64,000 nt of DNA from Microlunatus phosphovorus NM-1. GTDB taxonomy: Bacteria; Actinomycetota; Actinomycetes; Propionibacteriales; Propionibacteriaceae. Each line of letters opens with the position of its first letter. The first letter of the stretch is position 1. The notes beneath the pieces were generated by a model, which worked only from the letters and a program-made list of their open reading frames with translations, searched no databases and was not told the DNA's origin. Location of the stretch: positions 4,464,001 through 4,528,000 of the forward strand of contig NC_015635.1 in assembly GCF_000270245.1 (NCBI RefSeq), read 5' to 3'. Positions 25,295-35,061 of the stretch are shown here, piece after piece. Both the position numbers and the translations under genes were made by a program.

Positions 25295-28200
25295 GCGGAC
25301 TCTCGACAGCGTCGCAGAGCAGCGGCGGGCCGAGCGTGGACAGCGCTCGAACAGCGGCATCCATCTCGGCCAACAGATCGTCGACCGCTGCTGCGCTCAG
25401 CGACGCACCGGATCGAGTCCGCTGCTCGATCCCGGCTGCATGATGCATGACTCGCTGTGCCCCGATCGTGCCCGAAGACCCCTTCAGCTCGTGGGTGATC
25501 GCGACCATGGCCTCCCGATCGTCGGTGGCGACGGCATCCCTCAGCGCCTCGACCCAGTCTGAACTGCGACGCACGTAGGAGGCGACCATCGACTCGACCA
25601 GCCGGGTGCCGTCGGCCGTGACCAACTCGGTCAGATCCATCAGTCTGCTGAGATCCAGAACATCGTCGTCCGGCTCCTCCGCCGGTTCCGGCGCCGTGGT
25701 CAGCGGTACGTCATGCAGTCCCTGCGCAGGTGGCAGTTCGACCAAAGTCGACCGCAGCGAGGCCGTGTCCAGTGGACAGAAGAGCAGGCTACTGACGTCA
25801 ACGGCAAGGTAACGCTCTCGGTCCTCGGCCGTGGCGTTACAGACGACTGCCGCGATCGGTATCTCACGACCCGCGCCCTGCGTGCGCCGGATGGCACGGG
25901 CAACGTCGAGACTCTCCTCGACCTCGAGATCGATCAGCACAGCTCTGACGGCCGTGCCTGCGAGCACCTCCAGTGCCTCCTCACCATCGGCGACACTCCG
26001 GATCTCGAAACCGAGGCTCGCGAGGAACCGGCCGGTGAGGATCCTTCGGGCAGGGTCTTCGCCGACAACCAAGACGGGGTCACTCCCCCCGGGCTCGTGC
26101 GGGGACCCCGACTCCCCTTGATGTGCACGGCGACGAAGTAGTTCCTTCTCCCGCGGAGCCATCAAACGGATCAGCCGATCGAAGAGGTCCCCGTTCCGCA
26201 CTGGCTTGGGCAACCACTGGCTGATCCCCGCCTCACGCATGGCCTCCGGGCCGGGATACAAACCCGAGGTCAGCATGATCATCGGGAGCCCCCGCAGGAT
26301 CGGGTCCATCGTCACTCGGCGTGCCAGCTCCAGGCCGTCGACCTCGGGCATATGGGCGTCCAGGGCGGCCAGATCGTACGGTCGCCCCTCGATCGCGGCG
26401 CTACGCAGCAGTTGAAAGGCCTCCTGTGCACCATCGACGATCTCGGGCTCCATCGACCAAGATCTCAGCTGCGTCTCGAGCAGGGTTCCGTTGGTGGAGT
26501 TGTCGTCGACGACCAGAACGCGCAGACCGGCCAGCAGGTCGTGGCTCACCGACCTGGCAGTCGGCTCGGCCCGCGTCGCTGTCCGCAGGCCCAACTCGAC
26601 GATGAACCGGCTGCCCACACCGACCTCGCTCTCCAAGGTGATCGTGCCTCCCATCACCTCCACCAGCCTTCGGGAGATCGCCAGCCCGAGCCCGGTGCCG
26701 CCGAAGCGGCGGGTCGTCGATGCATCGGCCTGAGAGAACGACTCGAACAATCGGCCACGATGCTCCTCCGCGATGCCGATGCCGGTATCGATCACTTCCA
26801 GTCGCAACCGGCAGCGATCACGATCCACACCCACCACGGCCACCTTGATGATCACCTCGCCTTCCTGGGTGAACTTCACCGCGTTCGAGGCGAGATTGAG
26901 CAGAACCTGGCGAATCCGACCGGCATCGCCATGCAGTGCCTCGGGCACGTCCGGCAGGCAGTAGGCGATCAGCTCCAGCCCCTTGGTCGTAGCAGTGGGG
27001 GCCATCAAAGCGCCGACCTCTTCGACGACGTGGCGCAGGCTGAAGTCCGATTGCTCGAGCACGACCTTGCCGGCCTCCAGCTTCGAGAAGTCCAAGATGT
27101 CGTCGATGACACTGAGCAGTGCATCACCTCCGCTTTGCACGCCCTCGGTGTAGAGCCGCTGTGTCGGGTCCAGTTCGGTCTCCAACAGCAGTGCGGTCAA
27201 GCCGATCACGGCGTTCATGGGCGTCCGGATCTCGTGACTCATGGTCGCCAGGAACTCCGACTTCAACCGTGCCGTGGTCAGCGCCTCCTCACGAGCCCGT
27301 TCGAGAGCCTCGGCCTCGCGACGCCGGCTGGTGATGTCCTGGGCAAAGATCGAGATTCCTTCCACACGTTCGCCGCCGACGATGGGTGAGACGGTCAACG
27401 CGATCGGGACGACACTGCCATCCGGGCGGGACCAGTCGATCTCGTACCCGTCCATCCGTTCGCCGCGGACGGCCCTGGCAAGCAGTGTCTTGGCATCGAC
27501 CCCGGCATCCGCGAGCAGGAAGTCGGGAGATCGTCCGATCACGTGATCGAGCGGGTAGCCGTAGAGCCGGGCCGCAGACGGATTCCAGGAGGTGATCCGG
27601 CTGTCCAGGGAGACACCGACGATCGCGTCCGTCGAGGAGGTGACGATGGACCCCAGCGCGGCGAGCTCCGAGGTTCGCCTGGCCACCTTGGCCTCGAGGT
27701 CGCGGGTCAGACTCACGTTCTCGTACACGATCATCACCTGCCGACCGGTCACCACGACCAGCAGTAGACCCGCTGTGGTGAGGAAGTACGGGTCCCGGTC
27801 GCCGACTCCGATGCCGAGCAGCACCAAGGCACCCGCGAACGGCAGGTACGGCAGCAGTTGGAGCAGCAAGGTGTAGTCGCGACCACGTGAGTGCCAGCCG
27901 CTCATCGGGATGAAGGTCGCCAGCCCGATCAGCGCCGGCCCAGCCATCCAGCCTGCCGCCAACGGGGTGGCGGTGGCGAACTCGACCCCGTGTGCCATCA
28001 GCCACACGTAGACGCTGTCGGAGACCGCGATGATCAGCAGACCAGAACCCAGGAAGAACCAGGTCAGCCGGTCCCCCGGCAGCTGCCGCATGCCAAAGCC
28101 GAGGACCAACGCGCAGATCGCGACATCGGAGACCAGGTAGGCCAGGTGCAGCCAGCTGTCGAGGGTGCCGAAGTCCGCGTTTCGCAGCACGGCGCCGAGA

Positions 28201-28733
28201 ACGGTGGCCTCGCTAATCAGCAGCACACCGATGGTGATGACGAGCGCATCCAGTAGCTGACGGAAGCGAGAGATCAACAGCTCGGAGCGACGGGGAAAGG
28301 CAAGCACAGCAAGGACGGACGGCACCATGTAGCCGAGGAACGACAGCGTGTCAGCGATCGCGGATGGCGATGACTCGGTGTTCGAGAGAGCCGTGAGCAC
28401 CCAGCCGACTTGGCCGAGCCCGCCCAGGCCCATCCCGACTGCCATGAAGATCCAGGCCAGCCGTGCTGCGGTTCGACGGCGTACCGCAAGCACACAGCAA
28501 ACGCATGCGAAGATGAGCGCCGCCAGGATCGAGACGCTGCCGATGACCTGGGCCTGGATCGACGCCGGATCCCGACGCGCCAGCAGCAACGCGACCAGCA
28601 GAACCGCCAACGCCCAACCGATGCCGAAGGCGATCAACAACCGCCTGGCGCGGTCTGGGAAGTGGTTCTGGTGAGCTGTGACCGAAGGATCCACGGTCTG
28701 ACGGCTCCGGGGCATGTGGCAGCTACTCCTCAT
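25272..28733 (-). CDS. hybrid sensor histidine kinase with PAS, two receivers and Hpt
   Basis: 1153 residues. Residues about 25-340 hold around ten transmembrane helices, a membrane-embedded sensor of no family I can name. Then come a PAS domain (about 360-465), HisKA with FLATMSHEIRTPMNAVIG (His about 499), HATPase_c (NAVKFTQEGE, DTGIGIAEE, GTGLGLAISRRLVEVMGG), receiver 1 (VLVVDDNSTN, ALDAHMPEVDG, WLPKPV), receiver 2 and an Hpt domain with HELKGSSG (His about 1080). Receiver 2 is degenerate (VLVVGEDPA at strand 1, no Lys at the end), though it keeps an Asp in VLIDLEVE. The protein could run most of a phosphorelay internally. A second ATG is at 28715. Confidence 0.93.
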   Translation of the reverse strand: MRSSCHMPRSRQTVDPSVTAHQNHFPDRARRLLIAFGIGWALAVLLVALLLARRDPASIQAQVIGSVSILAALIFACVCCVLAVRRRTAARLAWIFMAVGMGLGGLGQVGWVLTALSNTESSPSAIADTLSFLGYMVPSVLAVLAFPRRSELLISRFRQLLDALVITIGVLLISEATVLGAVLRNADFGTLDSWLHLAYLVSDVAICALVLGFGMRQLPGDRLTWFFLGSGLLIIAVSDSVYVWLMAHGVEFATATPLAAGWMAGPALIGLATFIPMSGWHSRGRDYTLLLQLLPYLPFAGALVLLGIGVGDRDPYFLTTAGLLLVVVTGRQVMIVYENVSLTRDLEAKVARRTSELAALGSIVTSSTDAIVGVSLDSRITSWNPSAARLYGYPLDHVIGRSPDFLLADAGVDAKTLLARAVRGERMDGYEIDWSRPDGSVVPIALTVSPIVGGERVEGISIFAQDITSRRREAEALERAREEALTTARLKSEFLATMSHEIRTPMNAVIGLTALLLETELDPTQRLYTEGVQSGGDALLSVIDDILDFSKLEAGKVVLEQSDFSLRHVVEEVGALMAPTATTKGLELIAYCLPDVPEALHGDAGRIRQVLLNLASNAVKFTQEGEVIIKVAVVGVDRDRCRLRLEVIDTGIGIAEEHRGRLFESFSQADASTTRRFGGTGLGLAISRRLVEVMGGTITLESEVGVGSRFIVELGLRTATRAEPTARSVSHDLLAGLRVLVVDDNSTNGTLLETQLRSWSMEPEIVDGAQEAFQLLRSAAIEGRPYDLAALDAHMPEVDGLELARRVTMDPILRGLPMIMLTSGLYPGPEAMREAGISQWLPKPVRNGDLFDRLIRLMAPREKELLRRRAHQGESGSPHEPGGSDPVLVVGEDPARRILTGRFLASLGFEIRSVADGEEALEVLAGTAVRAVLIDLEVEESLDVARAIRRTQGAGREIPIAAVVCNATAEDRERYLAVDVSSLLFCPLDTASLRSTLVELPPAQGLHDVPLTTAPEPAEEPDDDVLDLSRLMDLTELVTADGTRLVESMVASYVRRSSDWVEALRDAVATDDREAMVAITHELKGSSGTIGAQRVMHHAAGIEQRTRSGASLSAAAVDDLLAEMDAAVRALSTLGPPLLCDAVESPLSERSGS

Positions 28734-28838
28734 CCGCCCCGAGCGCGACGATTACGCTCCGATCATACGCACGTTGACATCAACCGTCAGGACTGCGTCC
28801 CGACGAAGCGCGGAGTCAGATCCTGGACGTCGGCGCTG

Positions 28839-29252
28839 TCACCTCCGGGACGGCGCACGACCCAGCGCCGCACTCAGTGCGGTCTTCGTCAACGGCTTGG
28901 CCAGATAGTCGTCCATGCCGGCGGCCCGGCAGCGCTCGGCGTCACCGGCCATGGCATTGGCTGTGAGCGCGATGATGTACGGCTGCCGCTCGTCCGGCAG
29001 CTCAGCGCGAACTCTACGAGAGGCCTCGTAGCCGTCGAGCTCCGGCATCTGCACATCCATCAGCACGATCGGATAGAACGTCGTGTGCAGCTCCGCGACG
29101 GCCTGGAGCCCGTCGTTCACGCTCCGACATTCATAGCCGAGGAGCCGCAGCATGCCTTCGGCGACCATCTGGTTCAGCTGGTTGTCCTCCACCAGGAGCA
29201 CCTGCCGAGCGGACACTCGGACGTTCTCAGACGCGTGTGCGACTGCTGACAT
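28839..29252 (-). CDS. CheY-like single-domain response regulator
   Basis: 137 residues, essentially one receiver domain: VLLVEDNQLNQMVAEGMLR, phosphoacceptor Asp in VLMDVQMPELDG, Thr in IIALTANAM and Lys in YLAKPLTKTAL. All five functional positions are intact and there is no output domain. It lies 105 bp upstream of the hybrid kinase on the same strand, so it is likely its phosphotransfer partner, receiving phosphate through the kinase's Hpt domain. That link is inferred from order. Confidence 0.92.
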   Translation of the reverse strand: MSAVAHASENVRVSARQVLLVEDNQLNQMVAEGMLRLLGYECRSVNDGLQAVAELHTTFYPIVLMDVQMPELDGYEASRRVRAELPDERQPYIIALTANAMAGDAERCRAAGMDDYLAKPLTKTALSAALGRAPSRR

Positions 29253-29328
29253 GCCAATCCCTCGCTGCTCATCGAGCCCGTTTCCCCGAGATCAGTCCGC
29301 AGTCTAGCTCGGCCGTGCTGGTTGCCCG

Positions 29329-29601
29329 TCACACGGTGGCGTACCGTTTCGCAGCCCTTGCTCGCGCTTTCAGCGTTTCCTCTTCGCGGTTCTTGGGCGG
29401 CGCGGTCGTCGTCAGATGGTCGAGCAGATGCTGGGTGGCGTGTGCGACGGCGTGAACGGCTTCGTTGAACGCCTCTTCGTTGGCCTTGGATGGCTTGGTC
29501 GTCCCGGCGATCTTGCGGACGTACTGCAAGGCTGCCTCATGCACCTCCCGGCTCGTCGCGGGCGGCTCGAAGTTGTGGAGCTGGCGAATGTTCCGGCACA
29601 T
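29329..29601 (-). CDS. DUF2277 family protein
   Basis: 90 residues starting MCRNIRQLHNFEPPATSREV, the near-invariant opening of DUF2277, followed by EAALQYVRKIAGTTKPS and NEEAFNEAVHAVAHATQHLL. The start at 29601 is fixed by this conserved N-terminus; a longer frame upstream runs into the divergent gene. The function is unknown. The C-terminus is basic. Confidence 0.9.
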   Translation of the reverse strand: MCRNIRQLHNFEPPATSREVHEAALQYVRKIAGTTKPSKANEEAFNEAVHAVAHATQHLLDHLTTTAPPKNREEETLKARARAAKRYATV

Positions 29602-29716
29602 ATCTCGACAATAGGCCCACCTGCTGCCCCACCCGATTCCGAGGCGCATCGAAATGGTGCGGAGATGAGTCACCTGGTGCGGAGCAGGACCGGAGTCTCC
29701 GCCAGACTTCTTGGCC

Positions 29717-30883
29717 ATGAGGATCATCGACGACGACGAACGCCGTACGCGGCTGGCTCAGCGGCATCGGTTGCTGCCGCGGCTGCGGACCGACGATGTC
29801 GTCCAGATCGCCGACGACCTCGTCGCGCTGCACTCCACGGACCCCGTGACGGCGATGATGTCACCGATGGTGCGGATGAAGCACCCGTCCCTCGCCATCA
29901 TCGAGCAGGTGGTGTACGAGCAGCGGGCCCTGATCAGGCACCATGCCATGCGCCGCACTCTGTGGCTCGCACCGCCGGAAACGATGCGGCTGATGAACGC
30001 CGCCACGAGCCGCAAGCTGGTGGCACCCGAGCGGCGGCGGCTGCTCACCGCCCTCGCCCGACACGGAGTGGCAGATCCCGACGCCTGGCTGGATGACGCG
30101 CGAGCGGCCATCCTCGACGACCTCCGCAGTCACGGCCCGAGCACCGCGCGTGAGATCGGCCAGCGGGTCGAGGCTGTCCGACTTCCGCTGCACTTGGCGC
30201 CTGGCAAGTCGTACGCGTCCATCCAGGGCGCGCACAGTCGAGTCATCGTCCTGCTCGGGTTCGAGGGGCAGATCCTCCGGGCGCGGCCATCCAGCTGGAT
30301 CACCGGTGCGTACGCGTACGTGACCGCTCAGGACTGGCTACCCGACGGTCTGGGCGAGCTGGACGAAGAGGCTTCGGCCATCGAGCTCGCCCGCCGCTGG
30401 CTGCGCCGCTTCGGTCCCGGCACCACGACCGACCTGCAGTGGTGGATGGGCTGGACACTCGGTCTGACCCGCCGCGCACTTCAGGGCTGCGATGCCGTCC
30501 CGGTGCAACTGGCAGCCGGTGCCGGCTGGATTGCCGCCGACGAGGATCCGGTCGAGGACGACGAGCCGTGGGTGGCGCTGCTGCCGGCCCTCGACCCGAC
30601 CACGATGGGCTGGAAACAGCGCGCCTGGTATCTCCCGGACGCTGCGGCTGAGGCGTTCGACTCCGTCGGCAACGGTGGGCCGACCATCTGGGTCGACGGC
30701 CGGATCGTCGGCGCCTGGGCCCAAGACAAACAGGGCCAGATCCACCTGCACTACTTCGAACGGGTTGCTGCCACCCGCCGTCACGAGATCGACGCCCGAG
30801 TCGCCGACCTCAAAGCAATGGTGGGCGACACCCGCTTCTCAGTCCGCTTCCCCGGCGACATCCACGCCCGGATCCTCGGTTGA
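29717..30883 (+). CDS. winged-helix AlkZ-like (HTH_42) DNA glycosylase family protein
   Basis: 388 residues, ATG at 29717. Family stretches are QIADDLVALHSTDPVTAMMS, RRTLWLAPPE, WWMGWTLGLTR and LLPALDPTTMGWKQR, placing it in the HTH_42 / AlkZ group. Characterised members open interstrand crosslinks or remove alkylated bases, including from the producer's own toxic metabolite. I cannot identify the QxQ/QxD catalytic pair with certainty, so activity is not claimed. No biosynthetic cluster for a DNA-damaging compound is near. It diverges from DUF2277. Confidence 0.8.
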   Translation: MRIIDDDERRTRLAQRHRLLPRLRTDDVVQIADDLVALHSTDPVTAMMSPMVRMKHPSLAIIEQVVYEQRALIRHHAMRRTLWLAPPETMRLMNAATSRKLVAPERRRLLTALARHGVADPDAWLDDARAAILDDLRSHGPSTAREIGQRVEAVRLPLHLAPGKSYASIQGAHSRVIVLLGFEGQILRARPSSWITGAYAYVTAQDWLPDGLGELDEEASAIELARRWLRRFGPGTTTDLQWWMGWTLGLTRRALQGCDAVPVQLAAGAGWIAADEDPVEDDEPWVALLPALDPTTMGWKQRAWYLPDAAAEAFDSVGNGGPTIWVDGRIVGAWAQDKQGQIHLHYFERVAATRRHEIDARVADLKAMVGDTRFSVRFPGDIHARILG

Positions 30884-30949
30884 CCATTGGTCTTCAGTGG
30901 CCCTGAGCCGCCAGCTCAGCCGCGTCGAGCACCGGGAGCGGTCGATGGC

Positions 30950-31510
30950 GAACCGTCTGGCGCCGCGGGGCCACGAACGATCGGCGGTCAGGCACGCCCA
31001 GCAGACGGCTTACGCCCCCGGGCCACAAACGATCGAAAGCCAAGCACAACACCCGTACGGGCTACGCCCGCGGGCCACAAACGACCAGCGATCACGCGGA
31101 CCCAGCAGACGGCTTGCGCCGCGGGGCCACGAACGATCGGCGGTCAGGCACGCCCAGCAGACGGCTCGCGCCCCCGGGCCACAAACGATCGAAAGCCAAG
31201 CACAACACCCGCACGGCTGCCGCCGGCGGGCCACAAACGACCGGCGGTCAGGCGCGCCCAGCAGACGGCTTGCGCCCCCGGGCCACAAACGATCGAAAGC
31301 CGAGCACAACACCCGTACGGCTGCCGCCGGCGGGCCACGAACGATCGGCGGTCAGGCGCGCCCAGCAGACGGCTTGCGCCCCCGGGCCACAAACGATCGA
31401 AAGCCAAGCACAACACCCGCACGGCTGCCGCCGGCGGGCCACGAACGGCCGGCGGTCGAGCGTGCCCAGAGAACGGCTTGCGCCCCCGGGCCACAAACGA
31501 CAATCAGTGC
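30950..31510. repeat. tandem array of 52/104-bp GGGCCAC repeats
   Basis: About ten GGGCCACRAACGA cores lie at close to 52-bp intervals. Two alternating versions make a 104-bp super-unit: GCAGACGGCT recurs at 31001, 31105, 31157, 31261 and 31365 (steps of 104, 52, 104 and 104). Version one continues TCGAAAGCCAAGCACAACACCC, version two TCGGCGGTCAGGC. All frames read open for long distances because the units carry few stops; these frames were rejected as genes. The array lies after the AlkZ-like gene and before the convergent ctaF. Confidence 0.9.
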
Positions 31511-31588
31511 CGCGCAGCGGGCCTTCCGGCGAGCGTCAGCGAGCCGGCTTACCCTGCGAGCGACCGAGAGCGGAGTCAGGAGCGCAGC

Positions 31589-31736
31589 GAGTGACGACTC
31601 CCGTCGCGAGCGGCCGCGCCGCGGAGCGCCCGGTTCCGTCTGGACTGAGGAGCGAGCAAACACGTTCTTCGTTTGCGAGCGACGAGGGAAGACGGAACCA
31701 ATCGGCGCGTAGTTGGCGCAGCGAGTGACGACTAGC
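31589..31736 (+). repeat. ~132-bp hairpin repeat, diverged single copy (locus A)
   Basis: Starts GAGTGACGACTCCCGTCGCGAGCGG and runs to the ctaF stop. The outer arms are GGTTCCGTCT (31632-31641) and AGACGGAACC (31690-31699), a perfect 10-bp pairing. The inner arms are GCAAAC (31656-31661) and GTTTGC (31671-31676). Both arms differ from the other copies yet still pair, which is the key covariation evidence. Confidence 0.85.
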
Positions 31737-32132
31737 TCAGTGCGCGTAGTCACCCCGGTAGTACTGGTAGATCCAGCCGGTCAGGGTGGCGAAAGCGGTG
31801 CCGACGGCGATGATCGAGAGCCACCAGCCGAAGACCGGTCCGAGCACGAAGAGGGCGAAGGACACCGCGCAGAACAGCGGCCACTTGCTTTGGGGCGGGA
31901 AGAAGCCGTACTCGCCCGCACCCTCGGCGATCTCACCGTCACGTCGGTCCTCCGGCCGCGCCGCCAAGCGCCGCGAGACCAGACCGAGATAGGTGCAGAT
32001 CATCATCACCAGGAAGAAGGTCAAGATCAGCGCGACCGTGCCGGTGAGCTCGTGACTCAGGAACCAGTAGACCGGGGTGACGATGGCGAAGAAGATCATC
32101 AACCCGCCGAAGATCCAAGCTTCGACCTTCAC
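31737..32132 (-). CDS. ctaF: actinobacterial cytochrome c oxidase subunit IV
   Basis: 131 residues with four transmembrane helices: [61 protein letters not shown] and [21 protein letters not shown]. The [16 protein letters not shown] loop between the helix pairs is the family signature. It stabilises the aa3 oxidase in actinobacteria. The start is GTG at 32132, overlapping the ctaD stop. Confidence 0.94.
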   Translation of the reverse strand: MKVEAWIFGGLMIFFAIVTPVYWFLSHELTGTVALILTFFLVMMICTYLGLVSRRLAARPEDRRDGEIAEGAGEYGFFPPQSKWPLFCAVSFALFVLGPVFGWWLSIIAVGTAFATLTGWIYQYYRGDYAH

Positions 32133-33925
32133 TTGTCACCCTCTCCCTTGGTCTGATCGGACGAATCGCCGACCACGTCATCGGACTGTCCCCCGACCCG
32201 CGCCTTCAACTCGTCCACCCGCCCGGTGTCATCGCCGGCGTCGACCAGCCCATCAGCAGGAGCGTCGTTGGCCGGGTACTCCGCCAAGGCCACCTCCGGG
32301 TGGTGCAGATCAAAGGCCGGAGACTCCGACCGGATCCGCGGCAGGGAGGCGAAGTTGTGCCGTGGCGGCGGGCACGAGGTCGCCCACTCCAGCGAACGTC
32401 CCCAACCCCATGGGTCGTCGACGGTGACCCTCGGGCTGTTCCGGGTCTTCCAGACGTTGATCAAGAACGGGATCATCGAGGCGCCGAGCAGGAACGCACC
32501 GACGGTGGACACCTGGTTCAGCGTGGTGAAACCGTCGGTCGGCAGGTAGTCCGCATAGCGCCGCGGCATGCCCTCGACACCCAGCCAGTGTTGCACCAAG
32601 AAGGTGGTGTGGAAGCCCACGAACAGCAGCCAGAAGTGGATCTTGCCGAGCCGCTCGTCCAGCATCCGCCCGGTGAACTTCGGCCACCAGAAGTAGAAGC
32701 CGGCGAACATGGCGAAGACGACCGTGCCGAACACCACGTAGTGGAAGTGCGCCACCACGAAGTAGGAGTCGGACACATGGAAGTCCAGCGGCGGCGACGC
32801 CAGGATGACGCCGGTCAGACCGCCGAACAAGAAGGTGGTCAAGAAGCCGACCGCCCAGAGCATGGGAGTGGCCATGGAGATGTTGCCACCCCACATGGTG
32901 CCGATCCAGTTGAAGAACTTCACTCCGGTGGGCACCGCGATCAGGAATGTCATGAAGGAGAAGAACGGCAGGTTGACCGCTCCGGTCACATACATGTGGT
33001 GCGCCCAGACCGCCACCGACAAGGCGCCGATGAGCAGCGTCGCCGCCACCAGACCGATGTAGCCGAAGACCGGCTTCTTGCTGAACACCGGCAGCACTTC
33101 GGTGATGATGCCGAAGAACGGCAACGCGATGATGTACACCTCGGGATGCCCGAAGAACCAGAACAGGTGTTGCCACAGGATCGGGCCACCAGTGGCCGCA
33201 TCGAAGATGTGCGCACCGAGCACTCGGTCGGCCTCCAACACCAGCAGCGCCGCCGCCAGCACCGGGAACACGATCAGCACCAGGATCGAGGTCACCAGGA
33301 TGTTCCAGGTGAAGATCGGCAGTCGGAACATGGTCAGACCCGGAGCCCGCAGGCAGAGGATCGTGGTGATGAAGTTCACCGAGCCGAGCACCGTGCCGAT
33401 ACCGGCCATGTAGAAGCCCATGATCCACAGGTCGCCGCCGACGCCCGGCGAGTTCACCGCGTCGCTCAGCGGCACATACGCGAACCAGCCGAAGCTCGCC
33501 GCGCCCTGCGGGGTGAGGAAGCCGGAGCAAGCGATGATGCCGCCGAACAGATACAGCCAGTACGCGAACATGTTCAGCCGTGGGAAGGCGACGTCCGGAG
33601 CGCCGATCTGCAATGGCATGATCGCGTTCGCGAATCCGGCGAACAACGGCGTCGCGAACAGCAGCAGCATGATCGCACCGTGCATGGTGAAGAACTGATT
33701 GAAGGTCTCGTACGACAGGAACTGGATACCGGGGAAGGCCAGCTCGGCGCGGATGGACAGAGCCAAGATCCCGCCGAAGGCGAAGAAGACCAACGAGGTG
33801 ATGAAGTAGAGGTTGCCGATCACCTTGTGATCGGTGGTGGTCATCCACTTCCAGATCATGGTGCCGAGCTGACGAGTCGGCTCAGCAACCTCGGCACCGG
33901 ACGCCGTGCGCTGCAGGGTGGTCAT
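32129..33925 (-). CDS. ctaD: cytochrome c oxidase subunit I
   Basis: 598 residues with the twelve-helix haem-copper core. Ligand segments are visible: TMHGAIMLL (low-spin haem His), [10 protein letters not shown] (CuB His and cross-linked Tyr), AHHMYVTG (two CuB His) and [12 protein letters not shown] (haem His pair). It pumps protons while reducing oxygen. The ~85-residue C-terminal tail after the last helix is hydrophilic and acidic. The ATG at 33925 overlaps the ctaC stop. The frame is open far upstream through ctaC, but that part is a shadow. Confidence 0.97.
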   Translation of the reverse strand: MTTLQRTASGAEVAEPTRQLGTMIWKWMTTTDHKVIGNLYFITSLVFFAFGGILALSIRAELAFPGIQFLSYETFNQFFTMHGAIMLLLFATPLFAGFANAIMPLQIGAPDVAFPRLNMFAYWLYLFGGIIACSGFLTPQGAASFGWFAYVPLSDAVNSPGVGGDLWIMGFYMAGIGTVLGSVNFITTILCLRAPGLTMFRLPIFTWNILVTSILVLIVFPVLAAALLVLEADRVLGAHIFDAATGGPILWQHLFWFFGHPEVYIIALPFFGIITEVLPVFSKKPVFGYIGLVAATLLIGALSVAVWAHHMYVTGAVNLPFFSFMTFLIAVPTGVKFFNWIGTMWGGNISMATPMLWAVGFLTTFLFGGLTGVILASPPLDFHVSDSYFVVAHFHYVVFGTVVFAMFAGFYFWWPKFTGRMLDERLGKIHFWLLFVGFHTTFLVQHWLGVEGMPRRYADYLPTDGFTTLNQVSTVGAFLLGASMIPFLINVWKTRNSPRVTVDDPWGWGRSLEWATSCPPPRHNFASLPRIRSESPAFDLHHPEVALAEYPANDAPADGLVDAGDDTGRVDELKARVGGQSDDVVGDSSDQTKGEGDK

Positions 33926-34800
33926 CGCCGTTCCTCTCTCTGGATCGCCGGGCCATGGGCCTGCGCGTCGACCGATCCCTTGACCTCGCCGGTCTGACCC
34001 TTCGCCACCAATGACTTCAGGTAGGCGTTGTACTCGGCCTCGCTCACCACGTGGACGTTGAACAGCATCGCCGAGTGGTAGGTGCCGCACAGTTCCGCGC
34101 ACTTGCCGGCGAAGACGCCTTCCTTCGTCGGGGTGACCTGCATGACGTTGTCCCGCCCAGGCACGATGTCGAGTTTGTCGTAGAAGGCGGGGATCCAGAA
34201 GGAGTGGATCACGTCCGGCGAATGGAGATTGAACTCCACCCGCTTGCCGACCGGAAGATAGAGGTCGGGCGTCTGGTTGACGGTGCCGGCGTTCCAGACA
34301 TCCTCGCCCACGGCCGGATTGTCCGCGGACTTGTAGTTGAACGTCCACGACCACTTCTGACCGATGACGTTGATCTTCACATCGGGATCCGGCTGCTTCT
34401 CCAGCACCTTGTTCTGGGTGACCACGGTGAAATAGAAGAGCGTGCCGATGATGATGAACGGAACGATCGTGTACATGATCTCCAGCGGCAGGTTGTACCT
34501 GTTCTGCCGCGGCAGCAGGTTCGCGCGCCGCCGGTAGCGCAGCACCGCCCAGCCGATCAGGCCCCAGACCAGGATGCCGACCGCCGCTGCGGCGATCCAG
34601 GCACCGATCCACAGATTGCCGATGGCCACCGCGTTGTCGCTGGCCGGCTCCGGCAGCCCCACACGCTGGAACGAGTTCGTGGTGTCCTCGACCGAGCACG
34701 ACGCGAGGAACAACACACCCAACCCGGCCGCCATCGCCACCGGTCGCCGTAACCGCTGCCATCCAACCGACGAGCGAGTCCGTCTCGTCAGTTCAGGCAT
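33922..34800 (-). CDS. ctaC: cytochrome c oxidase subunit II
   Basis: 292 residues, ATG at 34800. The N-terminus is a lipoprotein signal ([11 protein letters not shown]). Two transmembrane helices ([37 protein letters not shown]) precede the CuA cupredoxin domain, with the ligand cluster [12 protein letters not shown] and an upstream HSFWIPAF His; QKWSWTFNY carries the electron-entry aromatics. It accepts electrons from the QcrC haems. ctaC-ctaD-ctaF form one overlapping operon, 16 kb from ctaE-qcrCAB. Confidence 0.96.
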   Translation of the reverse strand: MPELTRRTRSSVGWQRLRRPVAMAAGLGVLFLASCSVEDTTNSFQRVGLPEPASDNAVAIGNLWIGAWIAAAAVGILVWGLIGWAVLRYRRRANLLPRQNRYNLPLEIMYTIVPFIIIGTLFYFTVVTQNKVLEKQPDPDVKINVIGQKWSWTFNYKSADNPAVGEDVWNAGTVNQTPDLYLPVGKRVEFNLHSPDVIHSFWIPAFYDKLDIVPGRDNVMQVTPTKEGVFAGKCAELCGTYHSAMLFNVHVVSEAEYNAYLKSLVAKGQTGEVKGSVDAQAHGPAIQREERR

Positions 34801-35012
34801 CTCCGCGCCACCCACATCGCGCCTTTCGTCCGTGTCAACTGGGAGGCCCAGCGGCCCCCCAACACGGTCCCGACGCGACGCGTCGGTCTCGAGGTTTGCG
34901 GGGGGAGCCAATCCTCTTGGGAAACCATAACGTAGGAGTCAGACGATGGCTGCGGCAGCCGGTCTCGAAGACCGTGGCGTCTCATCACGCGAAGCCCTCC
35001 GAGAACGACGAA

Positions 35013-35038
35013 GGCTCCCCGGCCGATGCCGGGGAGCC
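35013..35038 (-). terminator. intrinsic terminator after erpA
   Basis: GGCTCCCCGGC-CGAT-GCCGGGGAGCC is a perfect 11-bp stem with a 4-base loop, 24 bp beyond the erpA stop, between erpA and the ctaC promoter. Confidence 0.85.
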
Positions 35039-35061
35039 AACGTAGGATCGTTCGTGCAGAC

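Noticed and set aside
30950-31500. Possible CRISPR array at 31 kb
   Set aside because: The regular spacing is tempting, but the 'spacers' are repeats of each other (104-bp super-unit), repeats are imperfect, and no cas gene is present.
30492-31728. Long open frames (200-400 codons) across the 31-kb array
   Set aside because: Several frames on both strands stay open together because the GC-rich units lack stops; none has a ribosome site, a known domain or a start outside the repeat or another gene.
32129-34762. A single 877-residue fusion of CtaC region and CtaD
   Set aside because: The upstream part is an out-of-frame shadow of ctaC; CtaD begins at 33925 with an ATGA overlap.
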